Assembly (NCBI RefSeq): GCF_030285665.1
Contig: NZ_CP127295.1
Span: 2,914,001-2,978,000, forward strand
Reading direction: 5' to 3'
Source of the DNA: Amycolatopsis mongoliensis
Lineage (GTDB): Bacteria > Actinomycetota > Actinomycetes > Mycobacteriales > Pseudonocardiaceae
DNA length: 64,000 bases
Shown here: in pieces, positions 1 to 9,120 of the stretch
Numbering within the stretch: the stretch's first letter is position 1
Layout of the letters: each line of letters begins with the position of its first letter
Notes under the pieces: generated by a model
Database searches by the model: none
What the model saw: the letters and a program-made list of their open reading frames with translations, nothing else
Told to the model about the DNA's origin: nothing
Made by a program: the position numbers and the translations under genes

Positions 1-29
1 AGGTACTGCTTAACGGGTCGTGGAGAAGT

Positions 30-1010
30 CTAGCGGACGGTGTCGCGGGCTTTTCGGGGGGCCGACTTAGGCGACTTGGGTGACCCCGATCCCCTCGGGA
101 CCAGGGTCAACAAGCTCGCTTCCGGCGGGCACGCGAACCGCGCCGGGGCCCAGGGTGAGGTCCCCAACCCGGCCGAAACGTGCAGCCACATGTGCGCGCC
201 CCACCGCGAGGCGCCGCGGGCCCGGCTGCGATCCAGCTCACAGTTCGTGACCAAAGCGCCGTAACCCGGGAGCCGGAGCTGGCCGCCGTGGGTGTGGCCC
301 GCCAGGACCAGGTCGTAACCGTCCGTGGCGAACGTGTCGAGCACCCGCGGCTCGGGCGAGTGCGTGACGCCGATGCGGACCGCCGCGCCGCTGTCGGCCG
401 GGCCGGCGATGTCGGCGTAGCGGTCGCGGCGCAGGTGGGGGTCGTCGACGCCGGCCGCGAACACCGCCTGCCCGCCGACGTCGATCGTGCGGCGGACGTG
501 CGTCAGGTCCGTCCAGCCGTGCTCGACGAACGCCGCGCGCAGGTCACGCCACGGCAGCTGGACGCCGTGGATGCGCTTCTTCTTGCCCGTCGGCATCAGG
601 TACCGGGCCGGGTTCTTGGGTTTCGGTGCGTAGTAGTCGTTGCTGCCGAAGACGAACACGCCGGGGCGGTCGAGCAGCGGGCCCAGCGCACGCAGCACGG
701 ACGGGACCGCCTGCCGGTGCGAAAGGTTGTCGCCGGTGTTGACGACGAGGTCGGGGTCGAGCTCGTCGAGCGCCGCGACCCAGCGCTGCTTGCTCCGGTG
801 TCCCGGCAGCATGTGCAGGTCGGAGACGTGCAGGATGGTGAACGGCCGTGATCCGGGCGCCAGCACCGGGAGCTGGGCGGTGCGCAGGGTCCAGTGGCGC
901 CGTTCGATGCCGACGGCGTAACCGAGGGTCGCGGCGCCGAGCGCCAGCGTCCCCGCGGCGAGGCGCTTCGCGGTCGCCCCCGACGTGCTTGTGTTACTGA
1001 GCGTGCTCAC
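30..1010 (-). CDS. Metallophosphoesterase (calcineurin-like), Rv3683-type
   Basis: 326 aa. Calcineurin-like phosphoesterase motifs are visible in order: VSDLHML (D-x-H), VNTGDN (GD), GSNDYY in place of GNHD, THSPEP, and AGHTHGGQ near the C-terminus. Together they form a two-metal site. The N-terminal ~30 residues are hydrophobic, so the protein is probably membrane-anchored with the catalytic domain outside. Gene order next to ponA2 and whiB4 matches M. tuberculosis Rv3683. The GTG start lies 7 nt after a TATCCT -10 (1018-1023 on the minus strand), which predicts a leaderless mRNA. The substrate is unknown; homologues act on phosphodiesters or lipid phosphates. Confidence 0.88.
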   Translation of the reverse strand: MSTLSNTSTSGATAKRLAAGTLALGAATLGYAVGIERRHWTLRTAQLPVLAPGSRPFTILHVSDLHMLPGHRSKQRWVAALDELDPDLVVNTGDNLSHRQAVPSVLRALGPLLDRPGVFVFGSNDYYAPKPKNPARYLMPTGKKKRIHGVQLPWRDLRAAFVEHGWTDLTHVRRTIDVGGQAVFAAGVDDPHLRRDRYADIAGPADSGAAVRIGVTHSPEPRVLDTFATDGYDLVLAGHTHGGQLRLPGYGALVTNCELDRSRARGASRWGAHMWLHVSAGLGTSPWAPARFACPPEASLLTLVPRGSGSPKSPKSAPRKARDTVR

Positions 1011-1128
1011 GAGGTCCAGGATACGTGCTCAACGGTTGGATGACTTCGCCCCCGTTCCGGGGAACCTCCCGCTTAGCATTTGCGTCGGCCCGATGACGGG
1101 AGACCAGCCGGGGGGCTTGGGGAGAACG

Positions 1129-2820
1129 ATGGAGCAGTTCGGGCCGTACCGGATCGAGGGCCTGCTCGGCCGCGGTGGCATGGGTGAGGTCCACCGCGCC
1201 TACGACACCGCGCACGACCGCGTCGTCGCGCTGAAACTGTTGTCCGATCCCTTCGTCGCCGACGAAGCCTTCCGCGCGCGGTTCCGCCGCGAGTCGCAGA
1301 TCGTCGCGCGGCTGCGCGAGCCGCACGTGATCCCGATCCACGCCTACGGTGAGATCGACGGCCGGCTGTACCTCGACATGCGGCTCGTCGAGGGCCGCGA
1401 CCTCAAGGAGCTCCTGGCGGACGGGCCGCTGGAGCCGGCCAGGGCCGCCGGGATCGTCGAGCAGGTCGCGGGCGCGCTCGACGCCGCCCACGAGGACGGC
1501 CTGGTGCATCGGGACGTCAAGCCGTCCAACGTGCTCGTCACGAGCAGCGACTTCGTGTACCTCGTGGACTTCGGCATCGCGCGGTCGATGACCGCGGAGG
1601 GCACGTCGATCACCGGGACCGGCAACGTGATCGGCACCCTCGACTACATGGCGCCCGAACGCTTCGGCGAGGCGCCGATCACCGGGCTCGTCGACGTCTA
1701 CGCGCTCGCGTGCGTGTTCTTCGAGTGCCTCACCGGGCGGCGCCCGTTCCCGGCGGAGGGCGCGGCCGCGCAGATGGGTGCGCACCTGACCACGCCGCCG
1801 CCGGTGCTGTCGCGGGAGCGGCCCAGGCTGCCGCCGGCGCTGGACGCGGTGGTGGCGCGCGGGATGGCGAAGAACCCCGCCGACCGGTACCCGACGGCGC
1901 AAGCCTTCGCCGACGCCGTCCGGGCCGCGATCGCCGCGCCCGCGCCGCCGATGCCGACGTGGCAGCACACGACCCCGGCCCCGGCGAGCCCGCCGACGCC
2001 CTCGGCCCCGCTGACCCCGCCGCGCCCGATGCCGACCGCGCCCTACGGAGGGCCCCCGACCGGGACGTACGCGGGTCCGACGAGCGCCCCGGTCCCGGTT
2101 CGGCCGCAGGCGAAGTCCCAGCGGAACCGGTGGATCGCGCTGTGTGCCGCGCTGGCGGGCGTCGTCGTGGTCGCGCTGGTGATCACGTACGTCGTGACCA
2201 AGGACCGGACGACGCAGACCGGCGGCCCGGGCCCGACGCCGCCGGTGACCATCACGACATCGTCGTCGTCGCCGACGCCCGAGACGACCGCGCCACCGTC
2301 CACTTCGGAATCGAAGCCGGCCCACGACACCAAGCTGTACGAGTCGCTTCCGGCCGTCTACAAGCAATACACGTGCGAAGACGCGCAGGTGCCGCCCGGC
2401 GCGTCCGCGGCGGTCCAGTGCGGGGACTCGAACGTCGGGGACGTCAAGGCGGGCAACGTGGTGTTCCCGCAGCCGACCGGGGCGAAGTTCCTGCGCTTCT
2501 CCGACGCGGCGTCGCTGGACCAGTGGTTCAAGGCCGTCGTCGAGGAGCAGGGTCTCGCCCGCAACGACGCCCAGGGCGCCTGCCGGCCCCTGAAGGTGCC
2601 CAAGATCTGGGGCACGTACTACCGCGCGGAGACGCGGGCGCCGGTCGGCGGGGAGTACCTGACGTGCTTCCTCGGCGACCCCGCCCAGCTCGTGTGGACG
2701 GACACGAAGAAACTCATGGGCGGGATCCTGCTGTCCACGAAGGTCACGAACAACGACCAGCTGGACCAGCTGTACTACTGGTGGAACATGGAGATCCTGT
2801 CCGACATGCCCGGCGGCTGA
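1129..2820 (+). CDS. Transmembrane Ser/Thr protein kinase (Hanks type)
   Basis: 563 aa counted from ATG 1129, which has GGGGAGAAC upstream; this start removes a 48-codon 5' extension that has no kinase homology. Glycine loop GRGGMGEV at 14-21, ATP lysine K36, catalytic HRDVKPSN with D129, DFG at 147-149, then an APE motif. A Pro-rich linker follows the kinase domain, then one membrane helix at about 335-359 and a ~200-residue outer domain. The outer domain carries four Cys and no PASTA repeats, so the ligand is unlikely to be muropeptide in the PknB manner. It sits upstream of a PBP gene on the opposite strand, so a cell-wall role is possible but is only inference. This kinase is absent from the mycobacterial version of this locus as I know it. 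Confidence 0.9.
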   Translation: MEQFGPYRIEGLLGRGGMGEVHRAYDTAHDRVVALKLLSDPFVADEAFRARFRRESQIVARLREPHVIPIHAYGEIDGRLYLDMRLVEGRDLKELLADGPLEPARAAGIVEQVAGALDAAHEDGLVHRDVKPSNVLVTSSDFVYLVDFGIARSMTAEGTSITGTGNVIGTLDYMAPERFGEAPITGLVDVYALACVFFECLTGRRPFPAEGAAAQMGAHLTTPPPVLSRERPRLPPALDAVVARGMAKNPADRYPTAQAFADAVRAAIAAPAPPMPTWQHTTPAPASPPTPSAPLTPPRPMPTAPYGGPPTGTYAGPTSAPVPVRPQAKSQRNRWIALCAALAGVVVVALVITYVVTKDRTTQTGGPGPTPPVTITTSSSSPTPETTAPPSTSESKPAHDTKLYESLPAVYKQYTCEDAQVPPGASAAVQCGDSNVGDVKAGNVVFPQPTGAKFLRFSDAASLDQWFKAVVEEQGLARNDAQGACRPLKVPKIWGTYYRAETRAPVGGEYLTCFLGDPAQLVWTDTKKLMGGILLSTKVTNNDQLDQLYYWWNMEILSDMPGG

Positions 2821-2903
2821 CCGGCTGGGCTTTCCCGCGGACAAGGGTGGTCGGTCCGGCTACCATGGCGGCCAGCAGATCATCACCGGTTGACTGAGCC
2901 GGG

Positions 2904-2942
2904 AAAGCCGAAGGGGCCGGCGGTACCGGCCCCTTCGGCTTT
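2904..2942. terminator. Bidirectional intrinsic terminator
   Basis: Perfect 17-bp stem (2904-2920 with 2926-2942) and a 5-nt loop, between the convergent kinase and PBP genes. The arms begin with AAA and end with TTT, so it can serve both strands. Confidence 0.9.
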
Positions 2943-2950
2943 CGTGACGG

Positions 2951-5125
2951 CTACCGGGCGCCGCCGCCCATGTACTGCGGATCCGGTTGCGGTAGCTCCA
3001 TTCTCGGCTGGCCGGCGTCCATGATGTTCTTCATCGCGCCGAACCACGTGCGGGCCGGAGCCTTGCCGCCGAAGATGTTCCCGCCGCCGCACACCCGGAC
3101 GTTGCCCGGGCCCGCGTCGCAGATGCCGCCCTGGCCGCCGCCGAACTTGAACGTCATCGCCGCGCCCGCCAGCTGCGGGGTGCCGCCGACGAACGTCGCC
3201 GAGACGTTGCCCTGCGTCGTGCCCGTCTTGCCGATGATCGGGCGGTCCCAGCCGACGGCGCTCGCCGCTGCGGCCGACGTGCCGCCCGGCTGGTCGTCCT
3301 TGCTCATGCCGACGGCGAGCGTGTTCGCGAGGGCTTCCGGCACGGCCTGCTCGCACGGGGCTTCCTTGACCGGCACCGGCGCGCCGTTGCGGTCGGTCAC
3401 CGCGGCGATCGGCGTCGGCGGGCACCAGACGCCGCCCGACAGGAGCGTCGCCGCGACGTTGCCCAGCTCCAGGCCGCTCAGCGGGCTGAAGCCCAGGGTG
3501 AACGCGCCGAAGCCCGGGCTGCGGCCGTTCGGGCCGTAGGCCTCCGCCTGGCTCTTGTTCCTACCCGGGTCGTCGGACTTCGGGTCGACCGTGCCACCAC
3601 CGATGTTGCTCGCCATCGTGTCGCGCATGCCCAGCCGCTTGGCCATGTCGATGCCCGGCGCGGTGCTGCCGAGCCGGTCCTCGAGCTCCACGAACGCGGT
3701 GTTCGGCGACGTCGCGAGCGCGGTCTGCAGGGTCGCGCCCTGGGCGATCCGGCTGTAGTCACCGGCGTTGCCCACGCAGTACCACCTGGAGTTCAACGGC
3801 GGACCGGTCTTCGGGCAGCTGTTGCCACCACCGGTGAACACGTGCGAGGTGTAGGAGTCCGGCACATCGACCGGCGAATAGATGCCCGCCACGCCCTTGT
3901 CGAGCGCCGCGGCCGACGTGAAGATCTTGTACGTCGACCCCGCGCCGCCGGTGTTGTAGACGCCGGTGGGCAGTGCGTACGTCGTCTGGCCTTCGTCCTG
4001 GTTCTGGCCGTAGTCGCGGTTCGCGGCCAGCGCGACCACCTCGTGCCGGTCCTTGCCCGGTCTGACCAGGGACAGCGTGTTCGCGACGTAGGGCTGGGTC
4101 TTCTTCACCTGCGCCTCGGCCGACACCTTCGCCTCGTGGTTGGCGCGCTCGTCCAGCGTGCTCTTGATCGTGTAGCCGCCGGTGTAGAGCTGGTCCTTGG
4201 TCAGACCGGACTTGAGGAGGTAGTCCTCGACGTACTGGCAGAAGAACCCGGACTCCGGGCCCGCGCCGATGCAGTTGGCCGCCGGCTTGGCCGGGAAGTC
4301 CGCCACGACGCCCAGCGGCTCGCCCTTGAAGCGGTCGGCGTCGGCCTTGGCCAGCTTCTTGTTCTCCACCATCCGGTCGAGGACCAGGTTGCGGCGCGCG
4401 GTGGCCTTGTCGGCGTGCTTCCACGGGTCGTTGTTGATCGGGTTGTTCACCAGGCCGGCCAGCAGTGCGGCCTGCGGGACGGTCAGCTTCTCCGGCGTGG
4501 TGTCGAAGTACGCGTGCGCGGCGGCGCCGATCCCGTAGATCTGCCGGGAGAACTCGACGATGTTCAGGTACCCGGCGAGGATCTGCTGCTTGCTCAGCTT
4601 CGTCTCGAGCTGGATCGCGATCCGCGCTTCCTTCAGCTTGCGGGCGACCGACTGCTCCTGGGCCTTCTTCTGGCCGACCGGGTCGTTCCGGTAGACGACG
4701 TTGATCAGGTAGTTCTTGACGTACTGCTGCGTCAGCGTGGAGGCACCCTGCGTGTCGGCGCCCGTGGAGTTGCTGACGGCCGCACGCAGCGTGCCTTGCC
4801 AGTCGACGCCGTGGTGTTCGTAGAACCGCTTGTCCTCGACCGAGACCAGCGCCCACTTCATGGCCTCGTTGATCTGGTTCTCGTTCACCGGCAGCCGGTA
4901 CTGGTCGTACAGGGTCGCGATCGGCTTCCCGGTGTTGTCGGTGACCGTCGTGACCAGCGGCGGAGGGATGTCCGCGAGGTCGGAGGACGTCTTCTCCACC
5001 GTCTCGCTGGCCTGGTTGGACATGACACCGGCGGCCCCCACGACCGGGAAGAGCATGCCGGCGACGAGCACCCCCGCGAGCAGACAGAGGCCGATGAGCT
5101 TGAACAAACCATCCGCTTTTCGCAC
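2951..5125 (-). CDS. ponA2: Bifunctional penicillin-binding protein, PonA2-like, without PASTA
   Basis: 724 aa class A PBP. One N-terminal membrane helix (about 8-36) is followed by a GT51 transglycosylase domain with catalytic E97 in VEDKRFYEHHG. The transpeptidase has S397-T-Y-K400, S473-P-N475 and K633-T-G-T. It polymerises and cross-links peptidoglycan outside the membrane. The position between the Rv3683-like phosphoesterase and whiB4 supports PonA2 orthology. M. tuberculosis PonA2 ends in a PASTA domain; this protein stops soon after the transpeptidase with a Pro/Gln/Gly tail. The GTG start lies 7 nt after TAGGCT (5133-5138 minus), so the mRNA is probably leaderless. Confidence 0.9.
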   Translation of the reverse strand: MRKADGLFKLIGLCLLAGVLVAGMLFPVVGAAGVMSNQASETVEKTSSDLADIPPPLVTTVTDNTGKPIATLYDQYRLPVNENQINEAMKWALVSVEDKRFYEHHGVDWQGTLRAAVSNSTGADTQGASTLTQQYVKNYLINVVYRNDPVGQKKAQEQSVARKLKEARIAIQLETKLSKQQILAGYLNIVEFSRQIYGIGAAAHAYFDTTPEKLTVPQAALLAGLVNNPINNDPWKHADKATARRNLVLDRMVENKKLAKADADRFKGEPLGVVADFPAKPAANCIGAGPESGFFCQYVEDYLLKSGLTKDQLYTGGYTIKSTLDERANHEAKVSAEAQVKKTQPYVANTLSLVRPGKDRHEVVALAANRDYGQNQDEGQTTYALPTGVYNTGGAGSTYKIFTSAAALDKGVAGIYSPVDVPDSYTSHVFTGGGNSCPKTGPPLNSRWYCVGNAGDYSRIAQGATLQTALATSPNTAFVELEDRLGSTAPGIDMAKRLGMRDTMASNIGGGTVDPKSDDPGRNKSQAEAYGPNGRSPGFGAFTLGFSPLSGLELGNVAATLLSGGVWCPPTPIAAVTDRNGAPVPVKEAPCEQAVPEALANTLAVGMSKDDQPGGTSAAAASAVGWDRPIIGKTGTTQGNVSATFVGGTPQLAGAAMTFKFGGGQGGICDAGPGNVRVCGGGNIFGGKAPARTWFGAMKNIMDAGQPRMELPQPDPQYMGGGAR

Positions 5126-5467
5126 GAGGGCCAGCCTACGCGGAGTGAGTCAGGCGCCGGTGACGCCGTGTCTCCGGAGGTGTGAATTCAGTGACAAAAC
5201 CGACCCCCTTCAGTGACATCTGGTAACGGAAGGCATTCTAGGTCTCGACGGGGGGAACCGAGGGCCCCTACAGTCCGTCAACGTCTCACGAAGAAAAGCC
5301 GACGGATGGATCAACGCGAGTGGGAGCTCGCTTGGTCCGAACGGCGGCACCGGCACCGGGGAGGTGCCCGGAACCGACGTGAGCAGAGGGAGACACGCTC
5401 GCGGGGGCAAGGAGCGCAGTGCCTTTCCCCGCTGGTGCGTCGATCACCAGGGTAGGGAGCTGGGGGT
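5126..5467. other. Intergenic region between divergent ponA2 and whiB4
   Basis: 342 bp. It holds the leaderless ponA2 promoter at its left edge and a long whiB4 leader. The stretch 5306-5455 can be read as a short Arg-rich ORF beginning MDQREWELAW, but it has no clear ribosome-binding site and I do not support it as a gene. No other structure recognised. Confidence 0.5.
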
Positions 5468-5764
5468 ATGGAAACCAACCAGTCGAGCTGGCGAATGAAC
5501 GCGTCCTGCCGGGACGCCGACCCGGACGGCCTGTTCGTCCGGGGCGCGGAGCAGAACCGGGCCAAGGCGGTCTGCATGGGCTGCCCGGTCCGGACGGAAT
5601 GCCTCGCCGAAGCACTCGACGGCCGGATCAACTTCGGCGTGTGGGGAGGCATGACCGAACGGGAGCGGCGGGCGTTGCTGCGCCGCCGTCCCGACGTGGT
5701 GAGCTGGGCGGACCTGCTCGACGCGGCCAAGAGGGACGCGGAAGAGCGGGTCGAGGTCGGCTGA
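5468..5764 (+). CDS. whiB4: WhiB-family iron-sulfur regulator, WhiB4-like
   Basis: 98 aa, the usual length for Wbl proteins. Four cluster ligands are seen at C14, C36, C39 and C45 (C-x21-C-x2-C-x5-C), followed by the GVWGG turn at 57-61 and a basic patch ERRALLRRR that would contact DNA or sigma factor. Redox-responsive transcription factor. It is flanked by ponA2 and the paired ArsA-like ATPases exactly as whiB4 (Rv3681c) is in M. tuberculosis. RBS-like GGGAGCTGGGGGT precedes the ATG. Confidence 0.92.
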   Translation: METNQSSWRMNASCRDADPDGLFVRGAEQNRAKAVCMGCPVRTECLAEALDGRINFGVWGGMTERERRALLRRRPDVVSWADLLDAAKRDAEERVEVG

Positions 5765-5778
5765 GCGGTCTGCCGCAG

Positions 5779-5832
5779 CTGGTCGTGAGTGGTCAGGGCG
5801 GTTCTAACCGCCCTGACCACTCACGACCAGCC
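5779..5832. repeat. 54-nt near-contiguous palindrome, terminator-like
   Basis: Two perfect 26-bp arms separated by only CT, between convergent whiB4 and the ATPase gene. The outer part GGTCGTGAGTG/CACTCACGACC recurs at 15196-15241 with a different core. No T-tract is present. It probably ends transcription from both sides, but it may belong to a dispersed repeat family. Confidence 0.85.
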
Positions 5833-5840
5833 AGGCCACC

Positions 5841-6962
5841 TCAGCCGGCGAGCTTCACGCCGATGGCGCGCAGGCCTTCCAGGTCGTGCACGTCACCGGC
5901 CAGCGCGGGAACCCGGGCCAACGCCACCTCGGGGTGCGCCCGGGTGAACCGCGCCAGCAGCCTTTCCTCGCGCGCCGCCAGGTCGACGCGGTCCGCGTGC
6001 AGCCGGAGCACCGCTTCGGCCAGCGGGGCGTTCGTGTCGCCCTCCTGCAGGGACTCGGCCGCCGCGCGTGCCTCGCCGCCCGACAGCTTGGCCAGCACCG
6101 GGTGCGTCCGGTTCGCGATCAGCCCGGCCAGCGGCATCGACTCCGACGAGAGCCGCTCCACGAAATAGGACGCCTCGCGCAGCGCGTCCGGCTCCGGCGC
6201 GGCCACGACCAGGAACGACGTCCCGGACGAACGCAGCAGCTCCGCCGTCTTGCGGGCGCGCTCGCGGAAGCCGCCGAACATGCTGTCGAACGCCTGCATG
6301 AACGCCGACGCGTCGGTCAGCAGCTGGCCGCCGATGATCGTCGACACCGCCTTGGCGAACATCGAGAAGCCCGCGTTGACGACCTTGCGCAGACCCCAGC
6401 CGCCGGCCTTCGCCGGGCCGGTCAGCAGCCGGATCATCCGGCCGTCCAAAGCGGACGACAGCCGGGTCGGCGCGTCCAGGAAGTCCAGCGCGGACCGGCT
6501 CGGCGGCGTGTCGACGATGATCAGGTCCCAGTCGCCGGAAGCCGCGAGCTGGCCCAGCTTCTCCATCGCCATGTACTCCTGCGTGCCGGAGAACGACGTG
6601 GAAATGGTCTGGTAGAAGGGGTTCTGCAGCAGCTGCTCGGCGCGCTCCGGGCCGGCGTGCACGCGCACCATGTCGTCGAACGTGCGGCGCATGTCGAGCA
6701 TCATCGCCCACAGCTCGCCCTTGGGCTCGAAGCCTTCGACCTGCACCTGCTTCGGGTGGTTGCCCAGCTCGCGCAGGCCGAGCGCCTGCGCCAGGCGCCG
6801 CGCGGGGTCGATCGTCAGCACGACGGTCTGGCGGCCGCGCTCGGCCGCGCGCAGGGCCAGCGCCGCGGCCGTGGTGGTCTTGCCGACGCCGCCGGAGCCG
6901 CAGCAGACGATCACGCGGCTCTCCGGGTCGTCGAGCAGCGCGTCGATGTCGATGGTGGTCAC
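5841..6962 (-). CDS. ArsA/Get3-like ATPase, second of a pair (Rv3680-type)
   Basis: 373 aa from GTG 6962. The P-loop of the SIMIBI class, [13 protein letters not shown], lies at about 20-32, with the switch motif [12 protein letters not shown] further on. Many Met/hydrophobic helices follow, as in the client-binding part of Get3. The GTG overlaps the stop of the upstream paralogue in GTGA, so the two are translationally coupled and probably form a heteromeric ATPase. In mycobacteria the Rv3679-Rv3680 pair is described as a Get3-like complex; the substrate here is unknown. A longer open frame upstream reads through the partner gene and is not real. Confidence 0.88.
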   Translation of the reverse strand: MTTIDIDALLDDPESRVIVCCGSGGVGKTTTAAALALRAAERGRQTVVLTIDPARRLAQALGLRELGNHPKQVQVEGFEPKGELWAMMLDMRRTFDDMVRVHAGPERAEQLLQNPFYQTISTSFSGTQEYMAMEKLGQLAASGDWDLIIVDTPPSRSALDFLDAPTRLSSALDGRMIRLLTGPAKAGGWGLRKVVNAGFSMFAKAVSTIIGGQLLTDASAFMQAFDSMFGGFRERARKTAELLRSSGTSFLVVAAPEPDALREASYFVERLSSESMPLAGLIANRTHPVLAKLSGGEARAAAESLQEGDTNAPLAEAVLRLHADRVDLAAREERLLARFTRAHPEVALARVPALAGDVHDLEGLRAIGVKLAG

Positions 6963-7966
6963 AACCGCACCCCCTGGTCGGTCAGGGCCTCGGCCAGGTC
7001 GTAGAGGGCCGCGACGTCGACACCGTCGGTCATGTCCGGCAGTTCCAGGGTCGGCAGGTCGGCCTCGGCGAGCTGTTCGCGCGCCCGCTGTTCGGCCGCG
7101 ACCCGCACGGCGTGCTCGACAGTCTCCTCTACGAGTGCGTCCAAAGTGTCGTCCGGCAGCTTCAGACCGGCCGACGCGAGCCCGGTGCGGACGCGCGAGG
7201 CGTCGACGCGGCCGTCCGCGGCGGCGGTCACCGACCGGGCGGGCAGCCGCGGCGGCCGGACCCGGTTGACCAGTACCGCGCCCGGGCGCAGGTCGGCGCC
7301 GTCCAGCTCGGCGACGGCCTCGACGGTCTCGCGGACCGGCATCTCCTCCAGCAGCGTGGCCAGGTGGATGACGGTCTCGCCGGAGTGCAGCAGCCGCACG
7401 ACGCCCTCGGCCTGGCCGCGGATCGGGCCGGTCTTCGCGAGGTCGGTCAGGGCCTTGGTGACGTCGAGGAACTTGACGACCCGGCCGGTCGGCGGCGAGT
7501 CGACGACGACGGCGTCGTAGGTGTGCCGCCCGTCGGACTCGGTGCGGCCGACGCACTCCTTGATCTTCCCGGTGAGCAGGACGTCCCGCAGGCCCGGCGC
7601 GAGCGTGGTCGCGAACTCGATCGCGCCCATCCGCCGCAGCGTCCGGCCGGCGAAGCCGAGGTTGTAGAACATCTCGAAGTACTCGAGCAGCGCGGCTTCG
7701 ACGTCGACGTGCAGCGCGCGCAGCTCGCCCCCGCCGGGCACGGCGGCGATGCGCTGCTCGGCGTAGGGCAGTGGCTCGGTGTCGAAGAGCTGGGCGATGC
7801 CCTGGCGGCCCTCCACCTCGATGAGCAGCACACGACGGCCTTCGCGGGCGAGCGCGAGCCCGAGCGCCGCCGCGAGCGTCGTCTTTCCGGTTCCGCCCTT
7901 GCCGGTGACGAAGTGCAGCCGGGCGCGGGCAAGCTCGTCGGTCCAGCCGGCATGGGAAGTGGTCAC
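6959..7966 (-). CDS. ArsA/Get3-like ATPase, first of a pair (Rv3679-type)
   Basis: 335 aa. Deviant Walker [19 protein letters not shown] near the N-terminus, [16 protein letters not shown] switch II region, then helical segments and an acidic C-terminus. It is coupled by a 4-nt overlap to the second ATPase gene. The GTG start lies 6 nt after TAGGGT (7973-7978 minus), giving a predicted leaderless mRNA. Same order as M. tuberculosis Rv3679-Rv3680. Arsenite pumping is unlikely, because no arsB or arsR is nearby. Confidence 0.88.
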   Translation of the reverse strand: MTTSHAGWTDELARARLHFVTGKGGTGKTTLAAALGLALAREGRRVLLIEVEGRQGIAQLFDTEPLPYAEQRIAAVPGGGELRALHVDVEAALLEYFEMFYNLGFAGRTLRRMGAIEFATTLAPGLRDVLLTGKIKECVGRTESDGRHTYDAVVVDSPPTGRVVKFLDVTKALTDLAKTGPIRGQAEGVVRLLHSGETVIHLATLLEEMPVRETVEAVAELDGADLRPGAVLVNRVRPPRLPARSVTAAADGRVDASRVRTGLASAGLKLPDDTLDALVEETVEHAVRVAAEQRAREQLAEADLPTLELPDMTDGVDVAALYDLAEALTDQGVRL

Positions 7967-7987
7967 TTCTTCACCCTAAATCAGCGC

Positions 7988-8236
7988 TCAGCTGGCCAGC
8001 AGCATGACGCTGACCGCAGCCGCGACCGCCGCGACGAGCACCCAGGCCACGAGCCCGGGCAGCACGGTGAGCATGAGCACACCGAGGACGACCAGCAGCG
8101 TGAAGGTGATCACCCCGCCGACGGCGACCTGGCCGGAGCTCTGCGTCCGGTCGCGCACTTTCGCCATCACGACGAGCACCAGCGGCAGCCCGGCCGCCGC
8201 GAGCAGCGCCGTCGCGATCACGCGCCACGTTTCCAC
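7988..8236 (-). CDS. Small membrane protein, unknown
   Basis: 82 aa with two or three hydrophobic helices (about 5-23, 38-60 and 63-80) separated by a charged loop KVRDRTQSSG. The GTG start lies 6 nt after TAGCGT (8243-8248 minus). That is the same leaderless arrangement as its neighbours and supports a real gene. Only 21 bp separate its stop from the start of the ATPase operon, so it may be transcribed into it. No family recognised. Confidence 0.65.
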   Translation of the reverse strand: METWRVIATALLAAAGLPLVLVVMAKVRDRTQSSGQVAVGGVITFTLLVVLGVLMLTVLPGLVAWVLVAAVAAAVSVMLLAS

Positions 8237-8259
8237 GGACCCACGCTAGCGGGCCGGAA

Positions 8260-8399
8260 GCGCCCCAATGTGGCGTTGGGTGCTCCTCCCATGCCCCCGC
8301 CGCCACCCTCAACGGAGACGCTTCGCGCCGCAGTGCTGATCCAACGCACCGAACGCCGCATTGGGTGCGCTGGACGCACCGAACGCCACATTGGGACGC
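8260..8399. repeat. Three copies of a GCACCGAACGCCRCATTGGG-type repeat
   Basis: Copies at 8260-8283 (inverted), 8346-8370 and 8376-8399. They share a core of about 20 bp with few changes and lie in the gap before the DUF4177-like gene. The inverted and direct copies can pair with each other. Confidence 0.8.
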
Positions 8400-8498
8400 T
8401 CGGGGCTGGCGTGAGATGGACCACACCACGGCGCGTCGTCCGCGGATTTCCGGCGGGGGCCCCCGGCGGTCTTGCCCGCTTGGCTACGCTCCCGAGCT

Positions 8499-8660
8499 AT
8501 GAGCGCCACCAAGTGGGAGTACGCGACCGTCCCTCTGCTGATCCACGCCACGAAGCAGATCCTCGACCAGTGGGGCGAGGACGGCTGGGAGCTGGTGACC
8601 GTGCTGCCGAACCCGACGGGCGAGCAGCACGTCGCGTACCTCAAGCGTCCGAAGGGCTGA
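8499..8660 (+). CDS. Small DUF4177-like protein (Rv3678A-type)
   Basis: 53 aa beginning MSATKWEYATVPLL, with the WEY...WGEDGWELV pattern typical of DUF4177 (two strands plus a helix). The ATG at 8499 is preferred over an upstream in-frame start because a TACGCT -10 (8485-8490) ends 8 nt before it. The ridA gene follows 4 nt after its stop. Synteny matches the small Rv3678A gene of M. tuberculosis. Function unknown. Confidence 0.75.
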   Translation: MSATKWEYATVPLLIHATKQILDQWGEDGWELVTVLPNPTGEQHVAYLKRPKG

Positions 8661-8664
8661 TCTC

Positions 8665-9120
8665 GTGAGCTGGAGCGAACGGCTGAAGGAGCTCGGCATC
8701 GAGCTGCCCGGCGTGGCCGCCCCGCTGGCCGCCTACGTGCCCGCCGTGCAGAGCGGCAAGCACGTCTACACCTCCGGCCAGCTGCCCTTCGTCGACGGCG
8801 TCCTCGCCGCGACCGGCAAGGTCGGCGCGGAGATCAGTCCCGAAGAGGCGAAGGGGCACGCCCGCACGTCGGCGCTCAACGCGCTCGCGGCCGTGCACGC
8901 GCTGGTGGGCATTGACAACGTCGCGCGGATCGTCAAGGTTGTCGGCTTCGTGGCTTCCGCGGAGGGCTTCACCGGCCAGCCCGCGGTCGTCAACGGCGCG
9001 TCCGAGCTCCTCGGCGAGGTCTTCGGCGACGCGGGTGTCCACGCCCGCTCGGCCGTCGGCGTCGCGGAGCTGCCCATCGGCTCGCCGGTGGAGGTCGAAC
9101 TGATCGTGGAGGTGCAGTGA
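8665..9120 (+). CDS. RidA/YjgF-family protein (Rv3678c-type)
   Basis: 151 aa, the usual length for the longer RidA subfamily. The YjgF fold pattern is seen: YVPAVQSGKHVYTSGQLP near 20-37 and HARSAVGVAELPIGSPVEVELIVEV at the C-terminus, where the Arg normally holds the imine substrate. Likely a reactive enamine/imine deaminase or a related trimeric protein. It forms an operon with the preceding small gene (4-nt gap) and the next gene (TGATG overlap). Confidence 0.88.
   Translation: MSWSERLKELGIELPGVAAPLAAYVPAVQSGKHVYTSGQLPFVDGVLAATGKVGAEISPEEAKGHARTSALNALAAVHALVGIDNVARIVKVVGFVASAEGFTGQPAVVNGASELLGEVFGDAGVHARSAVGVAELPIGSPVEVELIVEVQ

Noticed and set aside
994..2844. Long antisense frame across the kinase gene, and similar long shadows elsewhere
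   Set aside because: Typical high-GC mirror frames with Arg/Gly/Pro-rich translations and no motifs; the sense genes have clear domain signatures.
5213..5455. Arg-rich frame upstream of whiB4
   Set aside because: Its reading depends on a weak start and the protein looks like random high-GC translation; it is more likely the whiB4 leader.
8260..8399. CRISPR array
   Set aside because: Only three copies, in mixed orientation, without regular spacers and without cas genes.
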